Source: Sequoia sempervirens
Taxonomy: Eukaryota > Streptophyta > Pinopsida > Cupressales > Cupressaceae
Reading direction: 5' to 3'
NCBI GenBank assembly: GCA_007258455.2
Contig: VDFB02373365.1
Coordinates: 216,809,765 to 216,873,764, forward strand
Length of the DNA stretch: 64,000 nt
This document shows positions 46,101-59,389 of the stretch, piece by piece. The notes under the pieces are model-generated. The model was not told where the DNA came from. It saw nothing but the letters and a program-made list of their open reading frames with translations, and searched no databases. The position numbers were made by a program, and so were the translations under genes. Within the stretch, counting starts at the first letter, position 1, and each line of letters opens with the position of its first letter.

Positions 46101-49100
46101 CACTATGCAGCTTAAGTGGTATATGCAAAAGGGATGTCATTTATTCACTATTACCATTAGTGATAGGATCGAGGAGTCAGAGAAAGCCTTGGATGATCAT
46201 CTCATCCTTAGGGAGTTCATAAATGTATTCCCTTGAAACATGCTAGGTATGCCACTTATATGGGAGATCAATTTTCACATAGACTTAGTACTAGGAGCTG
46301 AGCCAATATCACGTGCACCATATAGTATCACCACTCATGAGCTTAGTGAGCTCAAATTATAGTTGGAGTTGTTAGAGAAGGGTCATATCCATCTTAATGT
46401 CTCACCTTGGGGCACTCTTGTCATATTTGTTAAGAAGGATGGATCCCTTCAACCTTGTGTGGACAACAAATAGTTAAATAAGGTGATGATCAAGAATCAT
46501 TACCCCATTCTGAGGATCGATGATCTATTCAACCAGATATAGGGTGCTAGAGTGTTCTCTAAGATTGATCTTAATTCTAGATATCATCAATTGTGGTTTA
46601 TAGATGCAAATATGCATAAGACTGCATTCAGGACTAGATTTGGCCATTATGAGTTTATGGTGGTACCATTTGGTTTGATGAATGCCCCTACAATGTTCAT
46701 GAGCCTCATGAACAAGGTTTTTCGTACCTTCCTAGATTAATTTGTGATAGTGTTCTTGGATGACATTTTGGTTTATTCACGTTGAAAGGAAGAGAATGAG
46801 GAGCATCTATGATAGGTACTACCATGTTTGATAGAGCTTCAGTAGTATGGAAGCTAGTCTAAGTGTTCCTTCTTTCATTAAGAGGTTCATTATCTTGGGC
46901 ACGTTCTATTAGAAGATCATATCTTTGTAGATCCATCAAATATTAGAGCTATCATAGTGTCCAATGTCTACCATTGTGACAGAGGTTAGGAGCTTCATGG
47001 GCATAGCAGGTTATTATTGACACTTTGTTGAAAGATTCTCCAAGATTGCACATCCTATTACTTCTCTTCAGTGGAAAGTGAAGAAGTTTGAGTGGATAGA
47101 GTAGTGTGAGAGGGCCTTTCATACCCTCAAGGAGCATCTTACTAGTGCTTCTATCCTAGCAGTACCAGATCCATCAACAAATTTCATGGTATGTATTGAT
47201 GCCTCATTGGATGATTTAGGTGCAGTGCTTATGTAGGAGGGTAGAGTGATCATGTATGAGTCACGAAAACTCAAAACTTATGAGCTGAACTACCCTACTC
47301 ATGACTTAGAGTTGGCAGAAGTAGTTCATGCTTTAGTCCATTGGAGATACTTTCTTTTGGGAAACCACTTTGAGCTTCATTCAGACCATCAAAGCCTATA
47401 GTATATTTTCACACAACCTAATCTAAATACTTGTCAAGGGAATTTGATGGAGTTCCTTTTGGAGTATGAATTTGATTTCCATTATATAAAAGGGAAGGGA
47501 AACATGGTGGAAGATGCATTGAGTAGGAGGAGACACAAGTTGTTATTCATGTCAATAGGCATACATTTGAGGGAGTGCATCCTTCAACACTTAGCAGTGG
47601 ATGAGTGTTATAGAGAGGTACAATAGGATTTAGAATCACAAAGATCCCTTAAGGTAAATTTTATAGGGTACACATTGGAATTATATGGCTTACTGCGACA
47701 TAGGGGTTGTATATATGTACCTAACATTAGTGATCTTCGTACAGTTGTCTTATCTAAGGCACATAGGGAACTGTATGCAGCACATCTAGGGGTGAAAAAA
47801 ATGCATTTTGATCTTGGACTATTATACAATTGGGAAAGGATGCAATGTGACATTGCAGAGTATGTGATTTAATGCCTTGAGTGTCAGAGAGTCAAGGCAT
47901 AGCACCAACACCCAACAAGATTATTTTATGCGCATGATATCCTTGAGTGGAAATGGGACACCATTTGGATGGATTTAATTGTTGGTATCCCCTTGTCTTA
48001 AAATTGTCGTGATTCCATCATGGTTATTGTTGATAAGTTGACCAAAGTGGCCCATTTATCACTTGTGTGTATGAAATATATAGCAATAATAGTTGTGAGG
48101 GTATTCCTTAATGACAATGTTAGACTACATGGGGTTCCTTGGAGGATCATTTGAGACAGAGATTCACTTTTCACATCCTTATTTTGGACTTCATTACAAC
48201 AAGCATTGGGCACCATAGGGCACCGTATGTAGCACATCTAGGGGTGAAAAAGATGCATTCTAATCTTCGAATATTATACAATTGGGCAAGGATGCAATGT
48301 GACATTTCAGAGTATGTGATTCAATGCCTTAAGTTTTAGAGAGTCAAGGCATAGCACCAACACCCAACAAGATTATTTTATGCACATGATATTCTTGAGT
48401 GGAAATGGGACACCATTTGGATGGATTTAATTGTTGGTATCCCCTTGTCTTAAAATCGTCATGATTCCATCATGGTTATTGTTGATAAGTTGGCAAAAGT
48501 GGCCCATTTATCACTTGTACGTATGACATATATAGCAATAATAGTTGTGAGGGTATTCCTTGATGACAATGTTAGACTACATGGGGTTCCTTGGAGGGTC
48601 ATTTGAGACAGAGATTCACTTTTCACATCCTTATTTTAGACTTCATTACAACAAGCATTGGGCACCAATCTCAACTTCAGTTCAGCGTACCATCCCAAGA
48701 CATATGGATAGACAAAGAGGGTTAATTAGGTGTGAGAGGACATATTACACATGTATATGATGGATCAACAGTCTTGATGGGAGGAGTACTTGTATTTGGT
48801 TGATTGTTTCTATAATAATTTACATCACAGTTCCTTGGGTGTGCCACCTTATCAGGCCTTGTATGGTAGACCATGTAGGACTCCTTTGAATTGGGATTGG
48901 TCTATAGATGATACAAGATATGGAGCAGTAGGTGGATTTGATCAAGGAATACCTTCGAGAGGCACAAGATTGTCATAAAATGTATGTTGATGCTAAGAGG
49001 GTTGATCAGAGTTTATCAGTAGGAGATTGTGTGTTTTTGAGAGTGTTTTCACAACATTCCAATATGCTATGGAAAGGGCTCTTAGATTGCACCTTGTTTT

Positions 49101-49330
49101 GGTTGTCCATTTGAGATCGGTATGCCTTGTAGGTGGAGTTAGATGGGTAGCTAGCCTTGGAGCCCATCCGCTTTTTGGCTCAACGAACATTGGCCCTTCG
49201 AGGTCGAGAGCTGGAGTAGGTTAGGGTCCGATGGGATTGATATGATAAGGTTGCAACCACTTGGGAGGATGCCTCATGATTGAGAGATTTATATCCCCAC
49301 CTCTTTGAGGACTTCTAGGAGGAAGTTCAT
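46101..49330 (+). pseudogene. Chromovirus A pol relic: RT, RNase H, integrase, chromodomain
   Basis: Continuation of the gene cut at 35,540. RT shows PCVDNK-stop-[48 protein letters not shown] and an intact FLDDILVYSR near 46,755. RNase H is near 47,185-47,500 (VCIDASLDDLGAVLM, LHSDHQSL). Integrase begins near 47,700 with AHRELYAAHLGVKKMHFDL and a zinc-finger end CLECQRVKA, but a 452-bp stretch is duplicated in tandem (47,762-48,665). HHSSLGVPPYQALYGRPCRT (48,827 on) is the post-core segment. The C-terminus LEPIRFLAQRTLALRGRELE-stop-VRVRWD and TTWEDAS is chromodomain-like. Most stops are TAG at Gln codons. Confidence 0.9.
47762..48665 (+). repeat. 452-bp tandem duplication within A integrase
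   Basis: ATAGGGAACTGTATGCAGCA at 47,763 recurs as ATAGGGCACCGTATGTAGCA at 48,215, and the text between follows in the same order. The second copy ends GCATTGGGCACC near 48,666. The same region in B (58,120-58,570) is single, so the duplication arose in A. The two copies differ at scattered bases. Confidence 0.92.
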
Positions 49331-49334
49331 TCCT

Positions 49335-49346
49335 AGAGGGAGAGGA
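49335..49346 (+). other. Chromovirus A polypurine tract
   Basis: AGAGGGAGAGGA directly before the LTR start TGTGAGGCCC. The B equivalent is TAGAGGGGA before 59,390. Confidence 0.8.
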
Positions 49347-52300
49347 TGTGAGGCCCACCTCTATGATGCATTTATTAGTTAGATAATTTTGAGTTTTATT
49401 ATTGACTATGTATAGTGATACAATTTAGGACATGATATTTTAGACGTTTGAATTCATTTAATGATTTGATTTTGAAGATGCTACATGTTTAGTTAGCTGA
49501 CTATGATAATTCACATAATTTTATGCTATTTACTAAGATTGTTTAATTTGAATTTTGAAACTTAACAATGAATGAATGAAATATGTGGTGTGAATGAATA
49601 ATGTTGTAATTTGATGAATTTGAAAATTAGGGTAAAAAGAATTGGATATGCTATGTGATTAGTGATTTTTCAAGTTATGATATGAGATATATATGCTATG
49701 TAAAATTATGAAACATGTGTATATGAAATGGTGATTCAATTATTTTGATATATGATTTTTTTGGATGGAAACTTGTGTATATGAAATGGTAATTCAATTT
49801 TTTTGCTATATGATTTATTTGGATGGATTAATGTGCCCATCGAGTGTGCAAATATACTTTCTATGGCCAATGGAAATTGGGGGTAACCTTTGGGAACCTT
49901 GAGTAAATTAACCAATGAAACCGAATATAGTCCATTTGGAGGGACTATAGTTTCATTATGTAATGTATTTTATTTGTGATGTAAATTGTGAATGTTTGTA
50001 AAAAAAATTTAATTGACATTTCAGTTCATCTAGGTGGTGAGTTGTCCACCCAAGTGGAATAACTCGGATTTGACCTTTAGGGAACCTTTTGGGGGTTGAA
50101 AAGTTATGTTTTTTAAGAGTTTTCATGGGTTTAAGGTCCCTAGGGTAGGTACCTATGGGTTAGGTACCTTTTAGCTCTAAATCTTGGGTCAATTCCAAGA
50201 TTGGGCACTATTTTTTAGGCCTTAAATATTTTTCACGAAAATAAGGTTTGAGAAGTGGGATGGGGACTAGTCTCTTTCCATTCCCACTTCTCCAAGTATT
50301 CTTGGGAGGCTCCCAAGTTTTCACACGTGTAAGAAAACATAGGTGAGTGTGCTTGGAAGAGTAAATCTAGGAGTGACATGTGTCACTTCCTAATTCAAAG
50401 GGATTCAAACTTGAATTCTATAAGGAAACTAAGAAAAAGGGTTTTGGCTCGGGTTCTCTTTTGCATTCTTTGTTTTTGGAGTTGTATTTTTTCCTAGGGA
50501 CTCTTGGATTTGGCTTGAGAGATTGGAGAGCAAGCTTCAAGGAGGGGGAGTTATGCTCATTCTCATCACATCCTTCCTAAGATTGGATTGAGGTAGAATC
50601 TCCACACCATTTTTCTTTTTTTTGTTTCAAATTGTACTTGTTATGTGTATGTAATGGTGTGCTTGGAATGATTTCCCTTAAGCTTTGATTTTGTGTTTTT
50701 TTTAGAAAAAATGTGTTGTAATGGGATAGGCTCACCCAAATGTGGGTAGAGCATCCTATGTTGGGGATGGTTGGAGTAGGAACCTCCATGGGGACATGTT
50801 ACTCCTCCTTAAAAGGAGAGGTTAAAAAGAGGGGTATGAATACCCATATATTTTTTAAAATATGAAGGATGGTTTTGGTGGATAAGGAAATGTGAAGGAA
50901 AGGTTACTTATGAATGTTTAAAACTTTTTGATGGCTATTCATGGTGGTACTTTTGAGTCTCCAAAATGGAGAGCACGTAGTCCACCCTCCATTCCTCATT
51001 TTGGGTTCATGATGAATCCTATGTTATGTGAAAATCCCCTTGGGTAGGTGTGAAATTTATTGTGTGCATAATGTGTGTTTCAATGTTTTTTGGACTTGGA
51101 ATTGTATGTACCTAGTTCCCATGTTGGCTCCTAGCTTGGGGGTGGTTGGTTTTCCAACCAAAGGTTGGGAGGTGAGCACCCATGGCCTATGGAAAAAGCT
51201 AGTGTCTTGTGCGGTTTCTAAAGGCTTGAGGAGATTGAAAATATGGTGTACCATGTTGCTTGGAGAATTTTTTATATTTGTTGTATCTGCCATGACAAAT
51301 ATCTCATATTGGATGCTTGTTGTAAATCAGAAAATGCATTTTTTGTGACCTCACATTTATCAATCAACAAGTAGGAAAGTTTACATCTATAGTTTGTAAG
51401 GAAAAATATGTTTTATCTTTCAACTCAAATTTCTCTTATGTTGTAACAAAGGTTCTACTAGGGAGTAACTGATATATTTTTTACAATGTAAAAGAAAGGA
51501 GAAATTTGTATTTCCTTGTAAACTACAAATCTGATCTGACATTTCTATGTCAACTGTCTTATTGGAAAAAAAAATTGTAAAGAAAAAAAAAGGTTTTTAT
51601 AGATCTATTGCAATGGAAGTTATGTGAAAATTTATGACGATATATGTGATTCAAGAAAATATTTTTTCCTTACCATTTTAGTAAATTTATGTGCAAAGAA
51701 AATGTTGTTGTAAAGAGAATATCCGTTTGTATAATTTTGTTTGAGTTGTGATTATGAGTGTGGTTTGAAAATAAAAAACAAGAGAATATATACATATTTT
51801 TGTTACCATACCAATGATTATTTTAGCAAGTATATGTATGTTTTGGAACTATCATAAAATTCCCTCTTGTTGGATGAAAGCATGTTAAAGTTACTAAAAA
51901 GAAAGAAGGGAGAGGTTCATGTAGATCATTACATTGTAATATCTCAATGGTTTTAGGAAAATTAGAAAACAATCTATCTAGCTTTATATTTGACACAATG
52001 AACACCTGTTGTGAAAAAAAGAAAGAAAATGTAATTTATGCTAAAAGAAAAGTTATTATTTTATGCTAGTATTGATATTTTGTTATTAGATGTAATGTCT
52101 TTTTCTTTAAGTGTCTATTCATTAAAATAAAATGAAAAAGTTAGTTTTGTATTCTTCCTTACAAGTGATGAGAATCACATTAAAAAATTATATTTCACTT
52201 AGAGCAATATGGAAATATGATAGTTATTTCATTTTATTTTCTAGTCAAAGAAAAGAAGCATAAAGGTAATGTACTGTTTGTAGAAAAACATAACGACTCT

Positions 52301-54557
52301 ATGAAGTTATCAGATTGCAAAAAAAATAAAAAAAATACCCATTCTTCTAAAATGGGCATACAAAGAGACCAACGAAATGACTAAAATAGTATCTATATTT
52401 GCTATGGGAAAATTTCTTTTAATCTGAAGTTATAAATAAGACTACATTGTTGATTTAATATCTAGAAAGGAAATAGTGAGATGATAGTTTACAATGAGTA
52501 TTTGAGGCATCCATGTTTCTTTGGATTATTCTTTTAAACCTTTCATTCATGGTAAAGATATTGTTGACTGACTCCAAGATGTATGCTATTAAGAACTTGC
52601 ACAAAATTCATATATATTAATCTCTTGTAAAAGTCAGCATTATGTCTTATTGTCTGGTCAACACTTGTATGAATTGCAATATAAAAAAAGAGAGAAGAAT
52701 TGAAATGAATATATAAAAGTCAAATAATAATATAGAGGCTTAGGATAAAGTTATATTGTTTTATGTAATAAAACAATTAACTTCTAAACTTCTTGGGCAT
52801 AGCCTCCTAGTAAGAACATGACACCTATGTAGGAATCATGGCTCCATGAAGGCAGTTGTAGTCTCCACTAAGGAACCAGACCATCCACTTTATCCTTATG
52901 CTAGTCCCTCTAGCAGGATGCATCAAGCAAACACAAATGAAGGAACCTCCTAAACTATGCAATGGGGTTTATACTTCCATAAATGCCTCAACGCTGAAGC
53001 AAAGGTCCAATTTGAGCTACTGTCGTTGCCACCTAATATAGCTGCAAAGAGGAATATGGGTGTAGCCTTAAACTAGTATTTGTCCCCTTCTACCTCGGCT
53101 ACATTTCATACTCTATAACCATACCTAACCCAACTCATTGCACTCTCCTTTTTTTCCCTTGATATCCACCTAGTCTAAGCTTGATCGCCTAAGGAAAAAC
53201 ATTTTAGGGAAGCTTCAGTTAATCATTGCAGAAAATTGTTAGGGTTTGTTTAGTTGTCTTCATATCTCAAAATGAACACCAGTCATTCAAAATTGTTGAA
53301 ATATTACCCTACAAAAATTAAGTCAATGCCAAAATAATTTAGCTTGAGAAAAAAATTACATTTATCGCACAGTTAAATAGGTATGGAAAATTTTGGATAC
53401 TAACAATTTTATCATTTATCTTATGGTTAATTCGGAGGCTAAATGTTGGATTATATTTATTATTTTAATATATTCCTTTGTATTTTTGTGGACCTTATTT
53501 TCATCCCACATTCTTGTTAGAGTGTATTCTCATCCCACATTTTTGCTAGAAAGTGAAAATGGTTTTCTAGATGTCTTTGTATTTGTTGAAGGCGAAAGGA
53601 CGTTGGTGAATCAAAATTAAGGTGAGTATGATTTTATTGCTACACCACTTTTATCTTAACCTTTTGAAAATATTTGGTATCATTGATAGGGGCTTAACAT
53701 TACCACGAGTATCTAATAGTATAACAATAGTTTTAAAATAGTCCACTTTAAGCACATTAAAATTAAATTATTAACCTATTAGTGAAGCTATGTCCCTTTG
53801 AGCAAATTTAAAATATTAAACATGACTTCTTTTTACTATTTTAAATTCTTTTCATTCTTTTTATATTTATATTTCTTATTTTTCTAGCCTTTATTAAAGG
53901 GGCCCACATGTATGTGGGGAATTTAAGAAATAGGAGGGATGGATAATTTAGACTGAACTTAATTAAGAAAAGTAGGCTTTATGGGATTCTACACGTTTCC
54001 CAAGGGAGCCCTTTGAAAAATTGATTCCATTTTCCTTTAATCATTTTAAAATTAATAAATAAAGAAAGAAATGTTTCCTACTTTCTAAAGAAGGGGAAAT
54101 TAAGGAAATTATATTAACTTAGGTAGAATTAGTTTTTCTTATAAAGAAAAAGAAAAGAAAAGGGAGCTTCTTTTATTTATCCATGATATTTGTTCCTATA
54201 TTAAATAAATTTAATATATAAAAGTAAATAAGGTCATTAATTTTATATAATATTCTTTATTCATATATTTAAATATAGATATAAATAAAATCAATTGATT
54301 TATAATTTAATTAATAAATATATTTTATATAGGTAAGAAATTTTATTATTATTTTTGTTTAACATTATTAATTTTAAAAAGGATATTAATATATTAATAT
54401 TAAGAGGAGTATCAATATATTAGCATTATCTTTGCATGTGCATGATTAATACTAATGTTAAGATTATTATTAATGTTAATGGACAAGATTAATATCATTA
54501 AAAAAAAAATGTTTTTTGTTTTTTTTGTTTTCCCGAGTGTAAAATATGGGCATTACA
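49347..54557 (+). repeat. Shared middle LTR of chromovirus A and B, apparent 5.2 kb
   Basis: Begins TGTGAGGCCCACCTC after the A polypurine tract and ends GGCATTACA before the B primer site. Its first 3.36 kb (to about 52,707) match 59,390-62,747 in order. Its last 1.28 kb (53,281 on) match the left remnant 32,682-33,624. The stretch 52,708-53,280 has no partner in the window, so a composite origin is not excluded. Near 49,717 and 49,774 a ~57-bp unit (GTGTATATGAAATGG...) is doubled, also in the right LTR. Short ORFs (50,380-51,348) show no family motif. Confidence 0.72.
54202..54495. repeat. AT-rich segment absent from the left LTR
   Basis: About 290 bp made almost only of A and T, lying between TTCCTATAT and CATTAAAAAAAAAA. 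At 33,555-33,580 the left LTR has TTTCTATTTCATTACAAAAA with nothing between. ATAT flanks both edges. It could be a small insertion such as a MITE; no terminal inverted repeat is evident. Deletion from the left LTR is equally possible. Confidence 0.45.
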
Positions 54558-54560
54558 TTT

Positions 54561-54573
54561 TGGTATTAGAGCC
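54561..54573 (+). other. Chromovirus B primer-binding site
   Basis: TGGTATTAGAGCC three bases after GGCATTACA. It resembles TGGTATCAGAGC, complementary to initiator-Met tRNA, with a C-to-T change. The SMART carries the same TGGTATTAGAGC. Confidence 0.88.
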
Positions 54574-54646
54574 TAAGTTCCAACATCGGGAGCTTTGAGC
54601 CTATGTGTTCACTATGTTGATTTGTGTTATGACATTATCATGTAGA

Positions 54647-56200
54647 ATGCCACCTAGATTGTGAAAGGTTTGTGAACACATATGTGGACGTGGTGCGAGG
54701 CGAGAGTGAACCAAGCCACGACTGGTAGCCCCACACATTCCAGAGGTACATCAACATGAGCATTCATAAAACCTCAATTCTCAAATCCTCTTTGCATTAG
54801 AGGATTTGATTGGTGTTATTCACGCTTGTCTACCAGTGGCATAGGAGGACCCTAGACTGGACCAAACACAAAACTCGACAAAGGTACATAGGTTAGAACA
54901 CAACAAGAGTCCCCCTCACATTCTTGAGGAGTATTATGATGAGTGAGAGAGGGGATCAGTCCATCTAGATCCTCCACCACAGATTCCCCATCCTAAGGTG
55001 TCAAATGAGGGTAGAACATATCAAGATCCAAGGTATCAAATTCATGAGTTGTGACTGAAACTGCCTAATTTTGAGGGATCTATGGATGGAGTAGAGATTG
55101 ATTCTTGGCTTCCTAGTCTTATGAGGTGCATGAGATTGCATGCATATTCAAGCAATCTAAAAGAATGTGTTGTGATACTATTGCTTCAAGGTTCAACATC
55201 TATGTGGTGGCACTAAGAGGAGCACAAACACCATGTATCTTTGGATCCTCTCACTTGGGAGACATTCTTAGAGTGGTTTTGAGCATGCTACTTATTAGAG
55301 CATTTCAAACAGTGCCACATTGATGAGTTACATGACTTGCATCAGAGAGGTTTATCAAGAGCACAATATTGGAGTTGTTACAATATGTGGATTATCTGCA
55401 TGACAGGAAAGTTTTCATTAATCATTTTATAGGGGCATGAATGTAGGCATATTAGTTCCAGTTCACATGGCTGATCCAAAGAACCTTTGGGTTGTTGTGG
55501 AGAAGTCCCTTAAAGCTGAGGAGATATAGGGGAAGTCTTAGGATACATGAGAGCGGTTTCAGAACCGCAACCACACTCTATAGTCACATAGATTTTAATG
55601 ACCTCCCCTTCCTTCAAAGGTAGGATTTAGGCCTTTATTTAGACCAACTATGCCATCATAGCAACAACAATAGTGTCAAAGGCCTAAGCCTCAACAGGGC
55701 TCATAGGGTGGCCACTTCAAGCCATGGCAGCCATAGGGTCCTCGATGTGATGAGCGTCCTCACACACAAGGTGCCACCCCAGCACATTCATAGTAGTCCT
55801 TTTGTGGTAGATTTAGTGCTTCTAGTAGGACTAGGGGACAAAAATCTAGTAGGACAAATTCAACTCAATTGTATACTTGAGGTCTTTCTTACATATGCGG
55901 TGCATTAGGACACCTAGCTATAGATTTCCCTTAGGGACTTATAGAAAGAGGATAGTAGGAAGGAGGTTTTGAGCAAGCAATTGAAGATGTGGGAAAGTCC
56001 CATAGAGTTTTTTCGGCGATCCAGAACCACCAATTTGAGCATCAGGCCACTGTCATTAATACATCAAGTATGATTGGTGATATACATGTTTGTGTTTTGT
56101 TTGATTTTGAGGCATTTGATTCTTTTATTTCCCTTTCTATAATGGAGTGTAGTAGGCTAGTGGCATCTAGGAAGGATGATAGGTAGGAGGTTGAGTTAGC
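54647..56200 (+). pseudogene. Chromovirus B gag and protease relic
   Basis: Parallel to A. ATG at 54,647 gives MPPRL, and the core shows LKLPNFEGSMDGVEIDSWLP with frame breaks. The zinc knuckle region (near 55,885) reads YICGALGHLAIDFP, where A has CYLCGAIGHLARGCP, so the first and last Cys are lost. Protease near 56,085 reads IHVCVLFDFEAFDSFISLSI, with DFEAF for DSGAS. It is more decayed than A in gag, with TAG stops at Gln codons and small indels. Confidence 0.85.
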
Positions 56201-56579
56201 TTCATGAGCTAAGGGGTTTGTAGATTCAATAGTGAGAGATTGTCCATTATGACTGAGATGTTGGACTACTTCAGTGGACCTTCGTGTTACTCCATTAGGC
56301 TCCCATGGAGTAGTTTTGGGTATGGATTGTCTTGAAGCACATTGAGCTAAGGTAGATTTTCGTTGAAAAGAAGTTGAGTGTGTAGATGACTAGGGTATAA
56401 CAGTGGATATTATAGGAGTACAGAGGCCCATATCTCTTCACATGATATCCGCTATGTAGCTTAAGCAGTATATATATAAGGGATATCAGTTATTCACTAT
56501 TACCATCAGTGACAGGACTAAGGAGGAGTCAAAGACATCCTTTAATGATCATCTCATCCTTAGGAAGTTTGCAAATGTA

Positions 56580-59380
56580 TTCCCTTTAGACTTTCCAGGT
56601 ATGCCACCTCGCCAAGAGATTTATTTCACATATAACTAGTACCAAGAGTCGAGCTAGTATCACATGCAACATACATGATGACAACTCATGAGTTTAGTGA
56701 GCTCAAATTATAGTTGGAGGAGTTGTTAGAGAAGGGTGATATCCATCCATGTGTCTCACCTTGGGGCACTCCTATCATCTTTGTTAAGAAGAAGGATGGA
56801 TCCCTTCGACTTTGTGTGGACTACAAATAGTTAAATAAGGTGACAATCAAGAATCGTTACCCCCTTCCAAGGATCAATGATCTATTCAAATAGATACAGG
56901 GTGTTAGAGTGTTCTCTAAGATTCAACTTAAGTTTGGATATCATCAGTTGTGAATTACAGATGTAGATATACATAAGACTGCTTTTAGGACTAGATATGG
57001 CCATTATGAGTTTATGGTGCTACCATTTAGTATGATGAATTCCCTTGTAGTGTTCATGAGCCTCATTAACAGGTTATTTCATACCTTCCTAGATCAATTT
57101 GTAATAGTGTTCCTAGATGAAATTTTGGTATATTCATATTCAGAGGAGGAGAATGAGGAGGATCTACGATAGGTTCTACAGTGTTTGAGAGAGCATCAAT
57201 TGTATGGTAGCTTGTCTAAGTGTGTCTTCTTTCATTCATAGGTTCATTATCTTGGGCACATTATATCATGTGATGGTATTTTTGTAGATCCATTGAAGAT
57301 TAGAGCTATCATAGAGTGGCCAGTGCCTACCACCATGAAAGAGTTCAGTAGATTCATGGGCTTAGTAGGTTATTATCAATGATTTGTTGAGATCTTCTCT
57401 AGGATTACACATGCTATTACTTCTCTTCAACGTAAAGGGAAGAATTTTGAGTGGATAGAGTAGTGTGAGAGGACCTTTTAGACATTCAAGGAGTTTCTTA
57501 CTAGCACTCCTATCCTAGCAGTAGCAGATCCATCAGTAGATTCCATGGTACGTACTAATGCCTCATTGAATGGTTTAGGTGTAGTGCTTATGTAGGAGGG
57601 TAGAGTGATTGTGAATCAGTTATGAAAACTCAAACTCCATGAGTTTAACTACCCTACTCATGACTTAGAGTTTGTAGCACTAGTCCATGCTTTAGTCTGT
57701 TCGAGACACTTTCTTTTAGGAAACCACTTTGAGCTTCATTTAGACCATCAAATCCTACAATATATTTTCACATAGTTGAATCTTAACCCTTGTCAAAGGC
57801 ATTGGATGGAGTTCCTTTTTGAGTATGACTTTGATGTGCATTACATCAAATGGAAGGAGAACATGGTGGCATATGCATTGAGGAGGAGAAACGAGTTGTT
57901 ATCCATGTCATTAGGCACAAATTTGAGGGGGCACATCCTTCAACACTTAGCAAAGGCTGAGTGGTATAGAGAGGTACAACAAGAGTTATAGGCATAGAGA
58001 TCCCTTAAGGTAAAGTTTACAGGGTACACACTAGAGTCAGATGGGTTGTTGCAACATAGGGGTCATATCTATGTACCCAAAATTTGTGATCTTCATACAG
58101 TTATCTTATCTGAGGCACATAGGGCACTGTATGCAACACATCTAGGGGTGAAGAAGATGCATGTCAATCTTCAACATTTATACCATTGGATAGGGATGCA
58201 ACATGACATTACAAAGTATGTGACTCAATTCCTTGAGTGTCAGAGAGTCAAGGTAGAGCACCAACACCCAGTAGGATTACTTTACTCACATAATATTCCT
58301 GAGTGGAAATGGTACACCATTTTGATGGATTTTATTGTTTGTATCCCCTTTTCTTCATGTCATCATGATTCCATCATGGTGATTGTTAAAAAGTTGACCA
58401 AAGTGGCCCATTTCTCACCTATATGTACAACATATAGAGCACCAGTAGTTGTGAGGGTATTACTCAATGATATTGTTACACTACACAAGGTTCCTTAGAG
58501 GATCATTTCAGATAGAGATTCACTTTTCACATCCTTATTTTGTACTTCATTATAGAAAGCATTGGTCACCAAGCTCAACTTCAATTCATCTTACCATCCC
58601 AAAATAGATGGATAGAAAAAGAGGGTTAATCAGTGTTAGAGGACATGTTATGCATGTATGTGATGGATCATCAATCCCGATGGGAGGATTACTTGTATTT
58701 TGTTGATTTTTCCTATAATAATGGGCATCACAGTTCCTTGGGTATGCCACCTTATCAGGCCTTGTATGGTATACCATGTAGGACTCCTTTGACTTGGGAT
58801 CAAATAGAGGATAGAGTGGCGATTCATCCAGAGATGATACATGATATGGAGCAACAAGTGGATTTGATCAAGCAACACCTTCGAGAGGCACAAGATTGAC
58901 AAAAAAAAGTATGTCGATGCTAAGAGGGTTGATCAGAGTTTCTCAGTAGGAGATCATGTTTTTTTAGTGTGTCTGCACAACAATTCGTTTTTTTATGGAA
59001 AGGGCTCTAAACTTGCACCTTGATTTTTTGGTCCATTTAAGATCTTGGAGTGGATAGGTCCTATAGCTTATCATCTAGCCTTGCCACCTAGCTTGTCACA
59101 TATCTATGATGTATTTCATGTATCAGTATTGTGACATTATTTGCACAATGAATCTCACATTTTGGATTGGGATGCCTTTCAAGTGGAGTCGAGTGGACAA
59201 CTAACCTTGGAGCCCATCTGCATTTTGGCTCGACAGACATTGGCCATTAAAGGTCGAGAGCTAGATTAGGTAAGGATCCATTGGGATCAATATGATGAGG
59301 TTACAACCACTTGGGAGGATGCCTCACGATTGAGGGATTCATATCCCCACCTCTTTGAGGATTTCCAGGAGGAAATTCAT
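56580..59380 (+). pseudogene. Chromovirus B pol relic: RT, RNase H, integrase, chromodomain
   Basis: [34 protein letters not shown] and [17 protein letters not shown] near 57,115, where the second catalytic Asp is Glu. Then YLGHIISCDGIFVDPLKIRA and a tether TTMKEFSRFMGLVGYYQ. RNase H near 57,540-57,860 has TNASLNGLGVVLM (Asp replaced by Asn). Integrase near 58,080-58,560: SEAHRALYATHLGVKKMHVN, FLECQRVKVEHQHPVGLL (first Cys lost), then RIISDRDSLFTSLF. Chromodomain-like end: GRELD-stop-VRIHWDQYDEVTTTWEDASR near 59,260-59,325. Not interrupted by another element. Confidence 0.9.
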
Positions 59381-59389
59381 TAGAGGGGA

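Noticed and set aside
50380..51348. ORFs in the middle LTR, also found near 60,145-61,398
   Set aside because: The two LTR copies do not keep the same frames, and no domain is recognisable; not coding.
10241..59380. TAG read as glutamine (alternative code or readthrough)
   Set aside because: Stops come with frameshifts and lost catalytic residues, and plants use the standard code; methylation-driven decay explains them better.
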